A stretch of DNA of 64,000 nucleotides from Rhodocyclaceae bacterium (GTDB lineage: Bacteria; Pseudomonadota; Gammaproteobacteria; Burkholderiales; Rhodocyclaceae): contig JADJAS010000003.1 of the NCBI GenBank assembly GCA_016704145.1, forward strand, positions 62,001 to 126,000, in the 5' to 3' direction. Position numbers and translations under genes: made by a program. The notes beneath the pieces were generated by a model, which was not told where the DNA came from, ran no database searches, and saw nothing but the letters and a program-made list of their open reading frames with translations. Below, one piece after another: positions 51,474 to 57,877 of the stretch (the stretch's first letter is position 1; each line of letters starts with the position of its first letter).

Positions 51474-52289
51474 TTAGATGTTGCCCGGCAAATCGAGCAA
51501 CTCGACATAGCAATTCAGCGTATCCGCCGCCGCTAGATACGCATTAAATTCCATGCTCGCAGCGTCGGCCGTCGTCACTAGACCGCTGACGTTGTTGTCC
51601 ATGATCGGGTCATAGACATATAGTTTCGACTGAGGAACCTTTCGATACTCGCCCTGCATAAATCGCGCCTCAAGGCATTCGGCGTCCCATATAACCAATC
51701 CAGACTTTTTGACTTCCAAGCGATTCATGTTTCCGTTCGCGGCCGCGCCCCAATCCGTGCCGCCGTAAAAGAAGTGCACGCGCTTGATCAATGCACCCCT
51801 TGGAAATATCTGCACCGGGAACTTTCCCGCGACAGCCGACGAAGCCGGCACATAGACTAATTTTTGAATCAGCGGGTTTCCCTGCGGTGGCGTCATGAAG
51901 GCGATAGCCGAGAGCGCCGGAGCCGTAGCGCCGGCTATCGTGACTTCGACCGTCACATCGTCATTCATTGTCGTTAGATCGAATCCGCCGACCTCTTTCG
52001 GACGAACATCGCCCGTTGCATCACGCTCGGTAAAATCGATCGTCAAGAAATTCGTGCCCGTCGCCACGCCCTTATATGCGTTGATGGCGTCAATGCGCGG
52101 ACCGGTACAGTTCCAGACGGTGCGCGGCCCGATCTTGATTTTGATATCGGCAATCATCGCCTTAGTGAACGTGGTACCGCCTAGACGCAGCACTAGCCGC
52201 GTTAGTGTCATGGCGTATCGCGGTATACGTAGCGTAGCGACTCCTGACGCGACGACGTTCAAAAATGGCGGCATCTGTTGAAGAATCAT
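51474..52289 (-). CDS. Candidate major capsid protein, PM2 P2-like double jelly-roll
   Basis: The 271 residues are almost the same length as PM2 P2 (269). The sequence is beta-rich and soluble, with LTRLVLRLGGTTFTKAMIADIKIKIGPRTVWNCTG near the N-terminus, ATGTNFLTIDFTERDATG, and a second half-domain with VQIFPRGALIKRVHFFYGG and ESLD-like strand spacing. The pattern of two similar beta halves fits a double jelly roll. It starts at 52289 behind AGGGGG, the best ribosome site in the operon, consistent with high expression. It lies one small gene away from the packaging ATPase. Assignment is by size, position and motif recollection and needs a structure prediction. Confidence 0.75.
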   Translation of the reverse strand: MILQQMPPFLNVVASGVATLRIPRYAMTLTRLVLRLGGTTFTKAMIADIKIKIGPRTVWNCTGPRIDAINAYKGVATGTNFLTIDFTERDATGDVRPKEVGGFDLTTMNDDVTVEVTIAGATAPALSAIAFMTPPQGNPLIQKLVYVPASSAVAGKFPVQIFPRGALIKRVHFFYGGTDWGAAANGNMNRLEVKKSGLVIWDAECLEARFMQGEYRKVPQSKLYVYDPIMDNNVSGLVTTADAASMEFNAYLAAADTLNCYVELLDLPGNI

Positions 52290-52301
52290 GGTAGCCCCCT
52301 A

Positions 52302-52457
52302 TTAAGCGATCTGATCTTTAAGGTACGGAACCCGCCTGGCCACGATCAACGCGGCAACGGCTACGGCACCCGTACGAATTTCGGCATTGCCGAACTTGTA
52401 AGCAGCAAAGAGAATGCCACCAGCGACCGCCAGCGACGTAAGTTGCGATTGGGTCAT
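52302..52457 (-). CDS. 51-residue provirus membrane protein
   Basis: From the ATG at 52457 with GGAGG just upstream: MTQSQLTSLAVAGGILFAAYK then GNAEIRTGAVAVAALIVARRV. Two short hydrophobic segments flank a polar turn, like the small membrane proteins that lie next to the capsid gene in PM2-type phages. It sits directly after the strong hairpin at 52471-52515. Confidence 0.6.
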   Translation of the reverse strand: MTQSQLTSLAVAGGILFAAYKFGNAEIRTGAVAVAALIVARRVPYLKDQIA

Positions 52458-52470
52458 GACGACCGCCTCC

Positions 52471-52515
52471 GAAATGGTTGAGAAGTACAGCAGGCCGCAT
52501 CTTCTCAACCATTTC
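52471..52515 (-). promoter_or_regulatory. Strong 15-bp hairpin between the packaging and structural genes
   Basis: GAAATGGTTGAGAAG (52471-52485) and its exact complement (52501-52515) flank a 15-nt loop. On the transcribed minus strand it ends immediately before the GGAGG of the 51-residue gene and 20 nt after the ATPase stop. There is no T-run, so RNA processing, protection of the structural mRNA or translational control is more likely than termination. Confidence 0.65.
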
Positions 52516-52534
52516 CGATGGCTATCAATATGCG

Positions 52535-53161
52535 CTAAGCGTTACCGTTACCGGGCAGCTTCAGACGCCCGGCCGAATTATTTTTCTCGCCCGCCCGTCG
52601 CTGGATGAATTCGAGGTCGCCTAGACCAATCAATGCTCGCTGATCGCAGAAAAGCAGATCAGCCATGACCTTGACATCGGCGCGATGCCCGAGCCGACCG
52701 CAGCGGATCAGCGTGGCATTACCGAGGAAGTCTTTATCGACCTGGGCCGGCCGCTGGCTTGTGCCGATGATGTGAACGCCGCCGTGTCGCCCCGTACATG
52801 TCATCATGCGCCATGCGTCCGGCGCCCATGACGGGCGAGTCACAAAGGCAAGCTCCTCAACCACCATGCACAGATCACCGCGAGCGTAAGCGAGCCGACA
52901 GAACAAATCGAATTGCCACGTCCTGATTCCCTCATTGACTGATGGTTGCATGACGATGGAAAAGCGCCGGCCCTCCGTCAATTCCACCGCCTGCGATAAA
53001 TCCCCTACCACGGTGCCGAAGTCGGCATATTCGCGTTTAAAATCCCACACCATCAGCCGCGCCGGCCGTCGCTTCAATGCCAGCAACTTGACATAGGCAG
53101 ACTTGCCCGACCCCGACGCACCGATGATGGCCTCAATCCTCGCTGGCTTCAGCGTCGACAT
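52535..53161 (-). CDS. Packaging ATPase (FtsK/HerA-type, PM2 P9-like)
   Basis: The 208-residue P-loop ATPase has Walker A GASGSGKS at residues 14-21 and a Walker B-like LCMVVEELAF near 105, then GRHGGVHIIGTSQRPAQVDKDFLGNATLIRC, which holds the sensor-type residues of genome-packaging ATPases of tailless phages (PRD1 P9, PM2 P9). It would drive viral DNA into a preformed capsid at one vertex. The ATG at 53161 is preferred to an upstream TTG. The 5' end overlaps the preceding gene. Confidence 0.85.
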   Translation of the reverse strand: MSTLKPARIEAIIGASGSGKSAYVKLLALKRRPARLMVWDFKREYADFGTVVGDLSQAVELTEGRRFSIVMQPSVNEGIRTWQFDLFCRLAYARGDLCMVVEELAFVTRPSWAPDAWRMMTCTGRHGGVHIIGTSQRPAQVDKDFLGNATLIRCGRLGHRADVKVMADLLFCDQRALIGLGDLEFIQRRAGEKNNSAGRLKLPGNGNA

Positions 53162-53555
53162 TGACAATCTCTTTCTCGACTCGTTTCGCCATCGCCAGAT
53201 CGGCCATGACGCCTTGATATGTTGCCATGCCGATCGGTATCAAGATCACCGCCGCGCTTATCTCTTCCTTGTATTCCCCGAAAAGTCCACCTGACAGCCA
53301 CCCGCGCTTGACGCATACCGCCGCAATAGCCGACGCAGCCGCCTTCGTCGCCGACGCCGTGTAGATACCCGACAGCGACGGTAGCGCCGGAGACAGCGCC
53401 GCCACTACCGCGCCGATCAGCCCTGCGACCTCATCCGAGAGCAGTACAACAGGATCAACCACCGGCACTACCACGCCTGCCGGCATCGCCTCCGCCACGG
53501 CCTGATCAGACTCGCGCGCCGCCGCCTCAGCTTTAATGGCCTCAATATCACTCAC
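53133..53555 (-). CDS. Provirus membrane protein of unknown function
   Basis: The GTG at 53555 overlaps the previous stop (GTGA) and gives 140 residues: an acidic N-terminus, a hydrophobic stretch (LLSDEVAGLIGAVVAALSPAL), an Ala-rich segment (TASATKAAASAIAAVCVKRGW) and another hydrophobic segment (ISAAVILIPIGMATYQGVMADL). The C-terminus is charged. Its position just before the ATPase suggests a partner in the packaging vertex (inference). Confidence 0.6.
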   Translation of the reverse strand: MSDIEAIKAEAAARESDQAVAEAMPAGVVVPVVDPVVLLSDEVAGLIGAVVAALSPALPSLSGIYTASATKAAASAIAAVCVKRGWLSGGLFGEYKEEISAAVILIPIGMATYQGVMADLAMAKRVEKEIVNVDAEASED

Positions 53556-53851
53556 AGGATCAGCCCTCGCTTTTTCGGTGTCGGTGTCGTCGCTGGCGTC
53601 GGCGTTGATTCCGCCACCAACTCTACTGGCACGCCGTGCCGACCGTGCCCAATATCCCGTATGTCGACCGATATAGGCGTCATTTTCGCCGCCAACCCGG
53701 CCTCCTTGATCCTGCACCCCCTTGTGAACACCTGCACACTACAGTCCGGGCAGTACACGTAGAGATGCCCATTACGATCCTTCCGCACCTCGGCATCAGG
53801 GTACGGGCAGACCGGGCACGGAAGCGTTCCCACCGCCGCTTCCCGCGCCAT
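53552..53851 (-). CDS. Provirus zinc-ribbon protein
   Basis: The 99 residues begin MAREAAVGTLPCPVCPYPDAEVRKDRNGHLYVYCPDCSVQVFTRG: a CPVC...CPDC zinc ribbon of the kind used in transcription or replication accessory proteins. The Pro/Thr-rich C-terminus ends KKRGLIL. It starts on the stop of a 35-residue frame and ends in the start of the next gene. Confidence 0.7.
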   Translation of the reverse strand: MAREAAVGTLPCPVCPYPDAEVRKDRNGHLYVYCPDCSVQVFTRGCRIKEAGLAAKMTPISVDIRDIGHGRHGVPVELVAESTPTPATTPTPKKRGLIL

Positions 53852-53958
53852 CAGTACACCCCCGGAACAGGTTCCGACTCAGGTTCCAGCCGAACCGGCT
53901 GTATTGTTACGACCGATGCCTCCTCTAGTTCCGTCAATGCGTCCATCAAGCGTTGCAT
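53851..53958 (-). CDS. 35-residue provirus peptide
   Basis: ATG at 53958 with GAGGAAG 6 nt upstream, sequence beginning MQRLMDALTELEEASVVTIQ and ending PGVY. Its stop shares one base with the next start (TGATG), and it begins directly after the previous gene's stop. The good ribosome site and tight packing make it a likely real gene despite its size. Predicted acidic helix; function unknown. Confidence 0.55.
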   Translation of the reverse strand: MQRLMDALTELEEASVVTIQPVRLEPESEPVPGVY

Positions 53959-53959
53959 A

Positions 53960-54151
53960 TCAATCTTCCTCAAATGATGCCCCCGGAATCTGCCGGGCCA
54001 GATACCTTAACTCCTGATCTATTGCTTGCATCGCCGCGAATACTGGTAGCACCCATTCCCCGACCATCGCCTTTACATGATGCGGCGCAGATTCCCACTT
54101 GATTCGCGCCGCCGCTACCGCCGCTTCCGTAATCTCCCGCCTTGTCGCCAT
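53960..54151 (-). CDS. 63-residue provirus protein of unknown function
   Basis: ATG at 54151 follows GGGGGG. The sequence begins MATRREITEAAVAAARIKWE, continues VKAMVGEWVLPVFAAMQAID and ends GASFEED. It is a mostly helical, soluble small protein, possibly accessory to replication because it follows rep. No family recognised. Confidence 0.55.
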   Translation of the reverse strand: MATRREITEAAVAAARIKWESAPHHVKAMVGEWVLPVFAAMQAIDQELRYLARQIPGASFEED

Positions 54152-54277
54152 CGTCACCCCCCGTACAGTTATTGACACGAGTCCGAGGTAGCAGAATCCG
54201 CGCCCTCGCCCTCGTCACGATTTCCCACAGATACCGCACCGCCTCAAACACCTTGCCAGACCATACCTCCCATACCC

Positions 54278-55750
54278 CTACTGGCCTTTTCGGTGCGGGG
54301 TCCCCGTACCGCGTAAGCGCCGGCCGTCGCTCTTTGTGACCGGATTGACCTGCATCGCCGGGCCGTATTCCATGGCCAATGGCCGTTTTTCCCGAGACAG
54401 CACCGGCCCCCCCATGGCCTCGACGTAGTCGGCCCAATCCCCCGCGTCCGCAGCATCGCGCGCTCTGGCCGCCGTCGCGCCGGCATCGATGCCCGGTTTT
54501 ATTGGCCCCATGCGCCGGAGTTCTCGCCATACCCCTACCGGCGGCCCTCCGATCTGCTGAAATTGACGGATTCCCCACGTTGACGCCCACGCCTCTACCC
54601 GGCGCGAAGCACTGATGGCCTCGTTACCGAAAAGATCGGTTTCGACCATGTAGCCGTCGATATTTTTTGCTACATACTTCGAGACGTAGCCCGCAGCCGT
54701 ACCTTTCCCGGCATCGATGCCGACCGCCTTGAATCGATGCCGTTCCGCCCCCGGCTCGTCATGAGAGTCAGCCATGGCATAGCGCCGCACGATGTCGCGC
54801 GCCGTGTCCCGATGCCGCGCCGACATGAACACCATGACATGCCAATGTGGCGTCCCGTCATGATGCGGTTCCGCGATCCTGAATCCATAGACCTCGACCC
54901 CCGCCCGCGCCCATGCCGCTCTTACCCGACCCCATAGCCGCACTAGGTATCGTTGAGCCTCTCTCGGGTTCGTGCAGTCGAACGTCGGGTTATCTTCGGT
55001 ACTACCGCTCGCGCCGACGCGCTTAGAGTGCATGCGGCTCGGGCACGTTACCGTCCAGAAGTCTGCGACATGACCCACTCTGACCGCGACCTCCTCGAAT
55101 CCGCGAATTCTCGTCATCAGTTCGCCGCGCCTGATTTCAGGATTCGCCACCGACCGCGCCGCCAGTTCCGCTAGCGTGAACTCGTCTCCATGCTCATTGA
55201 TGGCGATTGTCTCGTTCAGCACGGCTGCATTGCGTCGCTTCTGCTGCTGCCGCCGCTCCACCGTCTGATCGGATGCGTATGGTTGCCCTCCGCGATGGAC
55301 GATGCCGAATCCGATCGCCGCCGCTTCCAGTTCCCGCCCATGCACCCGCCGCAGCTGCCGCCGCCACCAATGAGCATCCGTCATGCGCGCAATAGCTCCG
55401 GCATCCGTTACGGTATCCCCCTCGGGCGGACGGATACCGGCCCGCCCGACCGCCTTCGCCAACATGGTTCGGACGGTAACGGTATCGGATACAGGCACGG
55501 AGCACGCCAGCGCGAACATATCGCGCGCCTGCCTGTTCGCGATGTCGCGGACATCGGCATCGGATGCGTCCAAGGAGATACGCAGATGCTCGAATGGTTC
55601 CGTCGACTCCCTGAGAAATACATTCGCCGCTAAGGCATCGTCCGCTTGACGCCTGCAGAACATGGCACCGACGCGCCCGGCCCATTGACGAGGCAGCATC
55701 GCCAGCCGTCTATTTTCCCAATGGGCTTGAGATTCGATTCTGATTCGCAT
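54278..55750 (-). CDS. HUH replication initiation endonuclease (phage P2 gpA / PM2 P12-like)
   Basis: The 490-residue protein has the HUH metal-binding motif in EPHHDGTPHWHVMVF and a two-tyrosine motif GYVSKYVAKN (Y-x3-Y) about 75 residues later, the superfamily I rolling-circle pattern shared with P2 gpA and PM2 P12. It would nick the viral origin and stay bound to the 5' end. I chose the ATG at 55750 because AAGG lies 6 nt before it; upstream starts would run into the inverted repeat at 55773-55818. It is divergent from a small plus-strand gene across that repeat. Confidence 0.88.
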   Translation of the reverse strand: MRIRIESQAHWENRRLAMLPRQWAGRVGAMFCRRQADDALAANVFLRESTEPFEHLRISLDASDADVRDIANRQARDMFALACSVPVSDTVTVRTMLAKAVGRAGIRPPEGDTVTDAGAIARMTDAHWWRRQLRRVHGRELEAAAIGFGIVHRGGQPYASDQTVERRQQQKRRNAAVLNETIAINEHGDEFTLAELAARSVANPEIRRGELMTRIRGFEEVAVRVGHVADFWTVTCPSRMHSKRVGASGSTEDNPTFDCTNPREAQRYLVRLWGRVRAAWARAGVEVYGFRIAEPHHDGTPHWHVMVFMSARHRDTARDIVRRYAMADSHDEPGAERHRFKAVGIDAGKGTAAGYVSKYVAKNIDGYMVETDLFGNEAISASRRVEAWASTWGIRQFQQIGGPPVGVWRELRRMGPIKPGIDAGATAARARDAADAGDWADYVEAMGGPVLSREKRPLAMEYGPAMQVNPVTKSDGRRLRGTGTPHRKGQ

Positions 55751-55772
55751 GTCAAGCCTTGCCGGCATCCCC

Positions 55773-55818
55773 CGGTAGGGGTAGGGTTTTGGTTCCTGTA
55801 ACCCCCCTACCCCTACCG
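55773..55818. promoter_or_regulatory. 14-bp inverted repeat upstream of rep (candidate origin or operator)
   Basis: CGGTAGGGGTAGGG (55773-55786) and its exact complement (55805-55818), 18-nt spacer, in the 76-bp gap between divergent rep and the plus-strand gene at 55827. The core TACCCCTAC recurs at about 54272 and 54529 inside or at the end of rep. A double-strand origin, iteron set or shared operator are all possible. Confidence 0.6.
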
Positions 55819-55826
55819 TAGACACC

Positions 55827-56054
55827 ATGCACCCGAAAGCAGGCACGACCTACGCTTCTCGCATCGACCCGACCATTCGCCTGTTTGTCGAAACCGTCGA
55901 CATCGTTGAGCCGTTCGACGATCATGACGGAGGCGTTTATATTTCTGCCTGCCATGCCGACGAAAAAGACGACATGGGCGCGATCGGCCTTGATCTTGAT
56001 GGCGAGCAATGGAATGAACTTGTCAGACTGCATGACCTTACCGCCGAGGCATGA
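55827..56054 (+). CDS. 75-residue acidic provirus protein
   Basis: MHPKAGTTYASRIDPTIRLF starts an acidic small protein containing DDHDGGVYISACHADEKDDMGAIGLDLDGEQWNELVRLHDL. Composition and codon choice look like a real gene and better than the antisense frame. It is divergent from rep and its 3' end overlaps the minus-strand gene at 56038 by 17 bp. Unknown function; position suggests replication control or anti-defence. Confidence 0.5.
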   Translation: MHPKAGTTYASRIDPTIRLFVETVDIVEPFDDHDGGVYISACHADEKDDMGAIGLDLDGEQWNELVRLHDLTAEA

Positions 56055-56319
56055 CCGCCGCCGCGAGAATCGCATTCGCCACCGCAGCGAGATGCGCTAT
56101 TTTCTGATTGACATCGAACAGCTTGCGACAATCCGCCGCCGACAGCGCCGCGAGTGATTTCTCGGCATCATCGGCCGTAAGACCCGCTTGCCGGTAGAGC
56201 ATCCTCCGATAGCCCTCGTTGATCCTAGCGAACTTGCGCGCTGTCTCCGGCAAGCCGTCTTGCTTCATTTTTTCCAGCACGAGCAAAAATCGCTTGTATC
56301 CCGGCCCTCTCTCAGTCAT
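56038..56319 (-). CDS. 93-residue provirus early protein
   Basis: ATG at 56319 overlaps the stop of a 50-residue frame (ATGA). The product begins MTERGPGYKRFLLVLEKMKQ and contains LPETARKFARINEGYRRMLY, then DAEKSLAALSAADCRKLFDVNQKIAHLAAVANAILAAAV; it is helical and basic at the start. No family recognised. It lies at the head of the minus-strand operon next to the HTH regulator, so an early regulatory or DNA-handling role is plausible. Confidence 0.6.
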   Translation of the reverse strand: MTERGPGYKRFLLVLEKMKQDGLPETARKFARINEGYRRMLYRQAGLTADDAEKSLAALSAADCRKLFDVNQKIAHLAAVANAILAAAVMPRR

Positions 56320-56468
56320 GGCGCACTTCCCCCCATGACGGCGAGTATTCCGCTTCCGCCATTCGACGCACCGGCCGGCGAGGCAATCACGCACGGCTTT
56401 CGGTACGGCCGCGACGCCAGCAACACCAATACCGCGCGCACTCGCCACAGAGCAATTACCGATGTCAT
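56316..56468 (-). CDS. 50-residue provirus early peptide with hydrophobic segment
   Basis: MTSVIALWRVRAVLVLLASR starts a short protein with one hydrophobic stretch and a Gly/Ser-rich tail ending MGGSAP. ATG at 56468; the stop overlaps the next start by 4 nt. It is the first frame of the leftward operon. It may be a real membrane peptide or a leader that couples translation. Confidence 0.45.
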   Translation of the reverse strand: MTSVIALWRVRAVLVLLASRPYRKPCVIASPAGASNGGSGILAVMGGSAP

Positions 56469-56500
56469 ATTCAACCCCCTTGATCGCCCCCCTTGAATGT

Positions 56501-56618
56501 TGCCGGCCGGTAAGAAACCCGGACCAGGGGGAGGAAAACCGGGAAACCTGAAAGGAGCCAATCAAACAGGGAACCGGCCGGCAGAACGAACACTACACAA
56601 GCGGAGCACGTACCACAA
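56501..56618 (-). promoter_or_regulatory. Provirus control region between the HTH regulator and the leftward operon
   Basis: Inverted copies of TGCCGGCCGGT at 56501-56511 and 56573-56583; each contains the palindrome CCGGCCGG. A possible leftward promoter is TTGTGG (56613-56618, minus strand), 17 bp, TAGTGT (56590-56595), so the right copy would sit on the transcription start. It is a natural place for the divergent HTH regulator to bind. Confidence 0.45.
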
Positions 56619-56694
56619 GCGACACACGTTGATTGACCAACACGCGCCGGGCGTCTATCGTGGAAGTCGGGAGACAACCAAAGGAGCCACAACC

Positions 56695-57063
56695 ATGGGA
56701 ACTACCGTCAACTTCTTGGATGCCGTCAAGTCGCGTCGCGGCGTGATATCCGATTACCAGCTTGCCAAAATCATCGGCGTCAGCCAACAAACCGTGAGCC
56801 GCTACAGAGTAGGGAAAGACTACCTAGGCGATTCGACCGCGATTCGAGTCGCCGAACTACTGGAAATCGATCCCGCGATAGTCGTCGCAGCCGCGCATGC
56901 CGAACGGGCCAAGAAGCCCGAGGAACGGCGCGTATGGGAGGGAATAATTCAGAAGTTAGGCGGAGCCGCCGCCCTTCTGTTGATCGGGATCGGCGCGATA
57001 TCCGTGCCCTCACCGGCCAGCGCCGCACCGTCATCACAGAACGCGCCAATGAGTATTATGTAA
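56695..57063 (+). CDS. Provirus XRE-type regulator with C-terminal membrane segment, 3' end formed by attR
   Basis: The 122 residues carry an N-terminal helix-turn-helix (SDYQLAKIIGVSQQTVSRYRVG, about residues 20-41) and a C-terminal hydrophobic helix (LGGAAALLLIGIGAISVP) followed by a short tail. GGAGCC precedes the ATG. The last codons ATG AGT ATT ATG TAA lie in the dif-like site. In the circular genome the same frame continues through TCA for 31 codons now found at 46325-46417, so the integrated form is truncated to 122 of 153 residues. It is divergent from the leftward operon and is the likely lysogeny regulator. DUF3693-like phage regulators have a similar layout. Confidence 0.75.
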   Translation: MGTTVNFLDAVKSRRGVISDYQLAKIIGVSQQTVSRYRVGKDYLGDSTAIRVAELLEIDPAIVVAAAHAERAKKPEERRVWEGIIQKLGGAAALLLIGIGAISVPSPASAAPSSQNAPMSIM

Positions 57064-57066
57064 AAT
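57039..57066 (+). repeat. attR: dif-like XerCD site, right provirus junction
   Basis: XerC arm GAACGCGCCAA (57039-57049), core TGAGTA (57050-57055), XerD arm TTATGTAAAAT (57056-57066). Core identical to attL. The left arm is diverged from dif consensus and is probably the viral arm; the right arm is probably chromosomal. Confidence 0.8.
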
Positions 57067-57095
57067 CAAGATGCTAACAATGACGCCGGGGCGAA

Positions 57096-57506
57096 CTAAT
57101 GTCGTCGCTTGGGCACGGGAAGGATGTGTATCCCCTCCTCAATCAATTCCTTGGTGTCGCCGAGGGTAGCCTGGCCCCGAATGGGACGAACCGGTACCTC
57201 CCGGTAGTGCATGCGCCGCGCCTCGTCGGGGAACCGATCGCCCACGTCCTCGCTGGCGTCGGCCAGGTTGCGAAGCATGTCCATCACTGTCGCCAACTCA
57301 CCATGATCGACCGCTCGATCTGCCTCGGGCTGCCCAGCGCGGGTGCGGACGAGTCGCGGCGCCGTCGGCAGGCGTTCCACACCGCGGCCGTTGCAATGCG
57401 GACATGCAACCAGCCTGCGCGCGAGTTGCTCGTCGAACGAACTGACCGAAGCGAACCAGCCTTCGAACTTGTGACCGGCGCTACAGAGCAGATTCAGAAC
57501 GATCAT
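57096..57506 (-). CDS. DUF1178 family protein
   Basis: The 136 residues begin MIVLNLLCSAGHKFEGWFASVSSFDEQLARRLVACPHCNG. The family has an N-terminal zinc-ribbon-like segment (C...H...CPHC) and a conserved C-terminus (YREVPVRPIRGQATLGDTKELIEEGIHILPVP). Widespread in proteobacteria with no established function. The start at 57506 was chosen on family pattern. It is the first chromosomal gene right of the provirus. Confidence 0.88.
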   Translation of the reverse strand: MIVLNLLCSAGHKFEGWFASVSSFDEQLARRLVACPHCNGRGVERLPTAPRLVRTRAGQPEADRAVDHGELATVMDMLRNLADASEDVGDRFPDEARRMHYREVPVRPIRGQATLGDTKELIEEGIHILPVPKRRH

Positions 57507-57518
57507 GGCGAAGGACAT

Positions 57519-57603
57519 TGGTGCCCGGAACCGGAATCGAACCGGTACGGCTTGCGCCGAGGGATTTTAAGTCCCTTGTGTCTACCAATTTCACCATCCG
57601 GGC
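57519..57603 (-). tRNA. tRNA-Leu (anticodon UAA)
   Basis: 85 nt with encoded CCA and a long variable arm. Acceptor GCCCGGA, anticodon loop CTTAAAA containing TAA, T arm GGTTCGATTCC. Third in a tRNA-Gly/Cys/Leu cluster downstream of pgsA. Confidence 0.93.
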
Positions 57604-57630
57604 ATAACACTTGGGAATTGGGGGAACCGC

Positions 57631-57704
57631 TGGAGGCGCGAGCCGGAATCGAACCGACGTAGACGGCTTTGCAGGCCGCTGCATAACCACTCTGCCATCG
57701 CGCC
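57631..57704 (-). tRNA. tRNA-Cys (anticodon GCA)
   Basis: 74 nt with encoded CCA. Acceptor GGCGCGA, anticodon loop CTGCAAA containing GCA, T arm GGTTCGATTCC. Confidence 0.94.
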
Positions 57705-57734
57705 ACGCCCGAATAACGGGGCTGGAAACTAAAT

Positions 57735-57757
57735 GGGGGAAAGCACGGCTTTCCCCC
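57735..57757 (-). other. Hairpin between tRNA-Gly and tRNA-Cys
   Basis: A perfect 10-bp stem (GGGGGAAAGC with GCTTTCCCCC, 3-nt loop) in the spacer of the tRNA transcript. Only ATTTAG follows on the minus strand, so it is a processing or weak termination element at most. Confidence 0.5.
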
Positions 57758-57764
57758 AAAATTC

Positions 57765-57840
57765 TGGAGCGGGAGAAGAGTCTCGAACTCTCGACCTCAA
57801 CCTTGGCAAGGTTGCGCTCTACCAACTGAGCTACTCCCGC
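57765..57840 (-). tRNA. tRNA-Gly (anticodon GCC)
   Basis: 76 nt with encoded CCA. Acceptor GCGGGAG, D arm GCTCAGTTGGTAGAGC, anticodon loop TTGCCAA containing GCC, T arm AGTTCGAGACT. First of the three tRNAs. Confidence 0.95.
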
Positions 57841-57877
57841 AGAATGGAGGCGCATTATATCCGGGCTCCTCCGAGTG

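Larger units (their letters stand above)
46303..57066. mobile_element. PM2/corticovirus-like provirus integrated at a dif site
   Basis: About 10.7 kb between two dif-like sites. It encodes an HTH regulator and two left-edge genes on the plus strand, and on the minus strand a replication-packaging-structure-lysis series. Key genes are an HUH replication initiator (54278-55750), a short packaging ATPase (52535-53161), a 271-residue candidate jelly-roll capsid protein (51474-52289), a row of small single-helix membrane proteins, a GH24 lysozyme and a 3TM-type holin. No tail, terminase, portal or integrase genes are seen. Size (PM2 about 10.1 kb) and gene content fit Corticoviridae. Minus-strand genes overlap by 1-4 nt almost throughout, which suggests an intact, translated operon. 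Confidence 0.85.

Noticed and set aside
53970..54590. Open frame overlapping the 3' end of rep
   Set aside because: It is Gly/Arg-rich where it overlaps rep and has no ribosome site after the rep stop; treated as a shadow.
54755..54785. Partial match to the 23-bp motif (ATGGCTGACTCT, minus strand) inside rep
   Set aside because: Only the right half matches, and the left part of the word is absent; likely chance.
55752..56075. Minus-strand frame opposite the 75-residue acidic protein
   Set aside because: The product is irregular and its start overlaps the rep control repeat. The plus-strand frame has better composition. Both remain unproven.
46303..57066. Interpretation of the provirus as a filamentous phage (inovirus)
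   Set aside because: dif integration and an HUH Rep fit inoviruses, but there is no Zot-type morphogenesis gene, no short helical coat protein preceded by a signal peptide and no pIII-like adsorption protein. A packaging-type ATPase, a 271-residue beta protein and a lysozyme plus holin point to a lytic-release tailless phage.
46303..57066. Tailed prophage
   Set aside because: No terminase large subunit, portal, tail or tape-measure gene is present, and 10.7 kb is too small.
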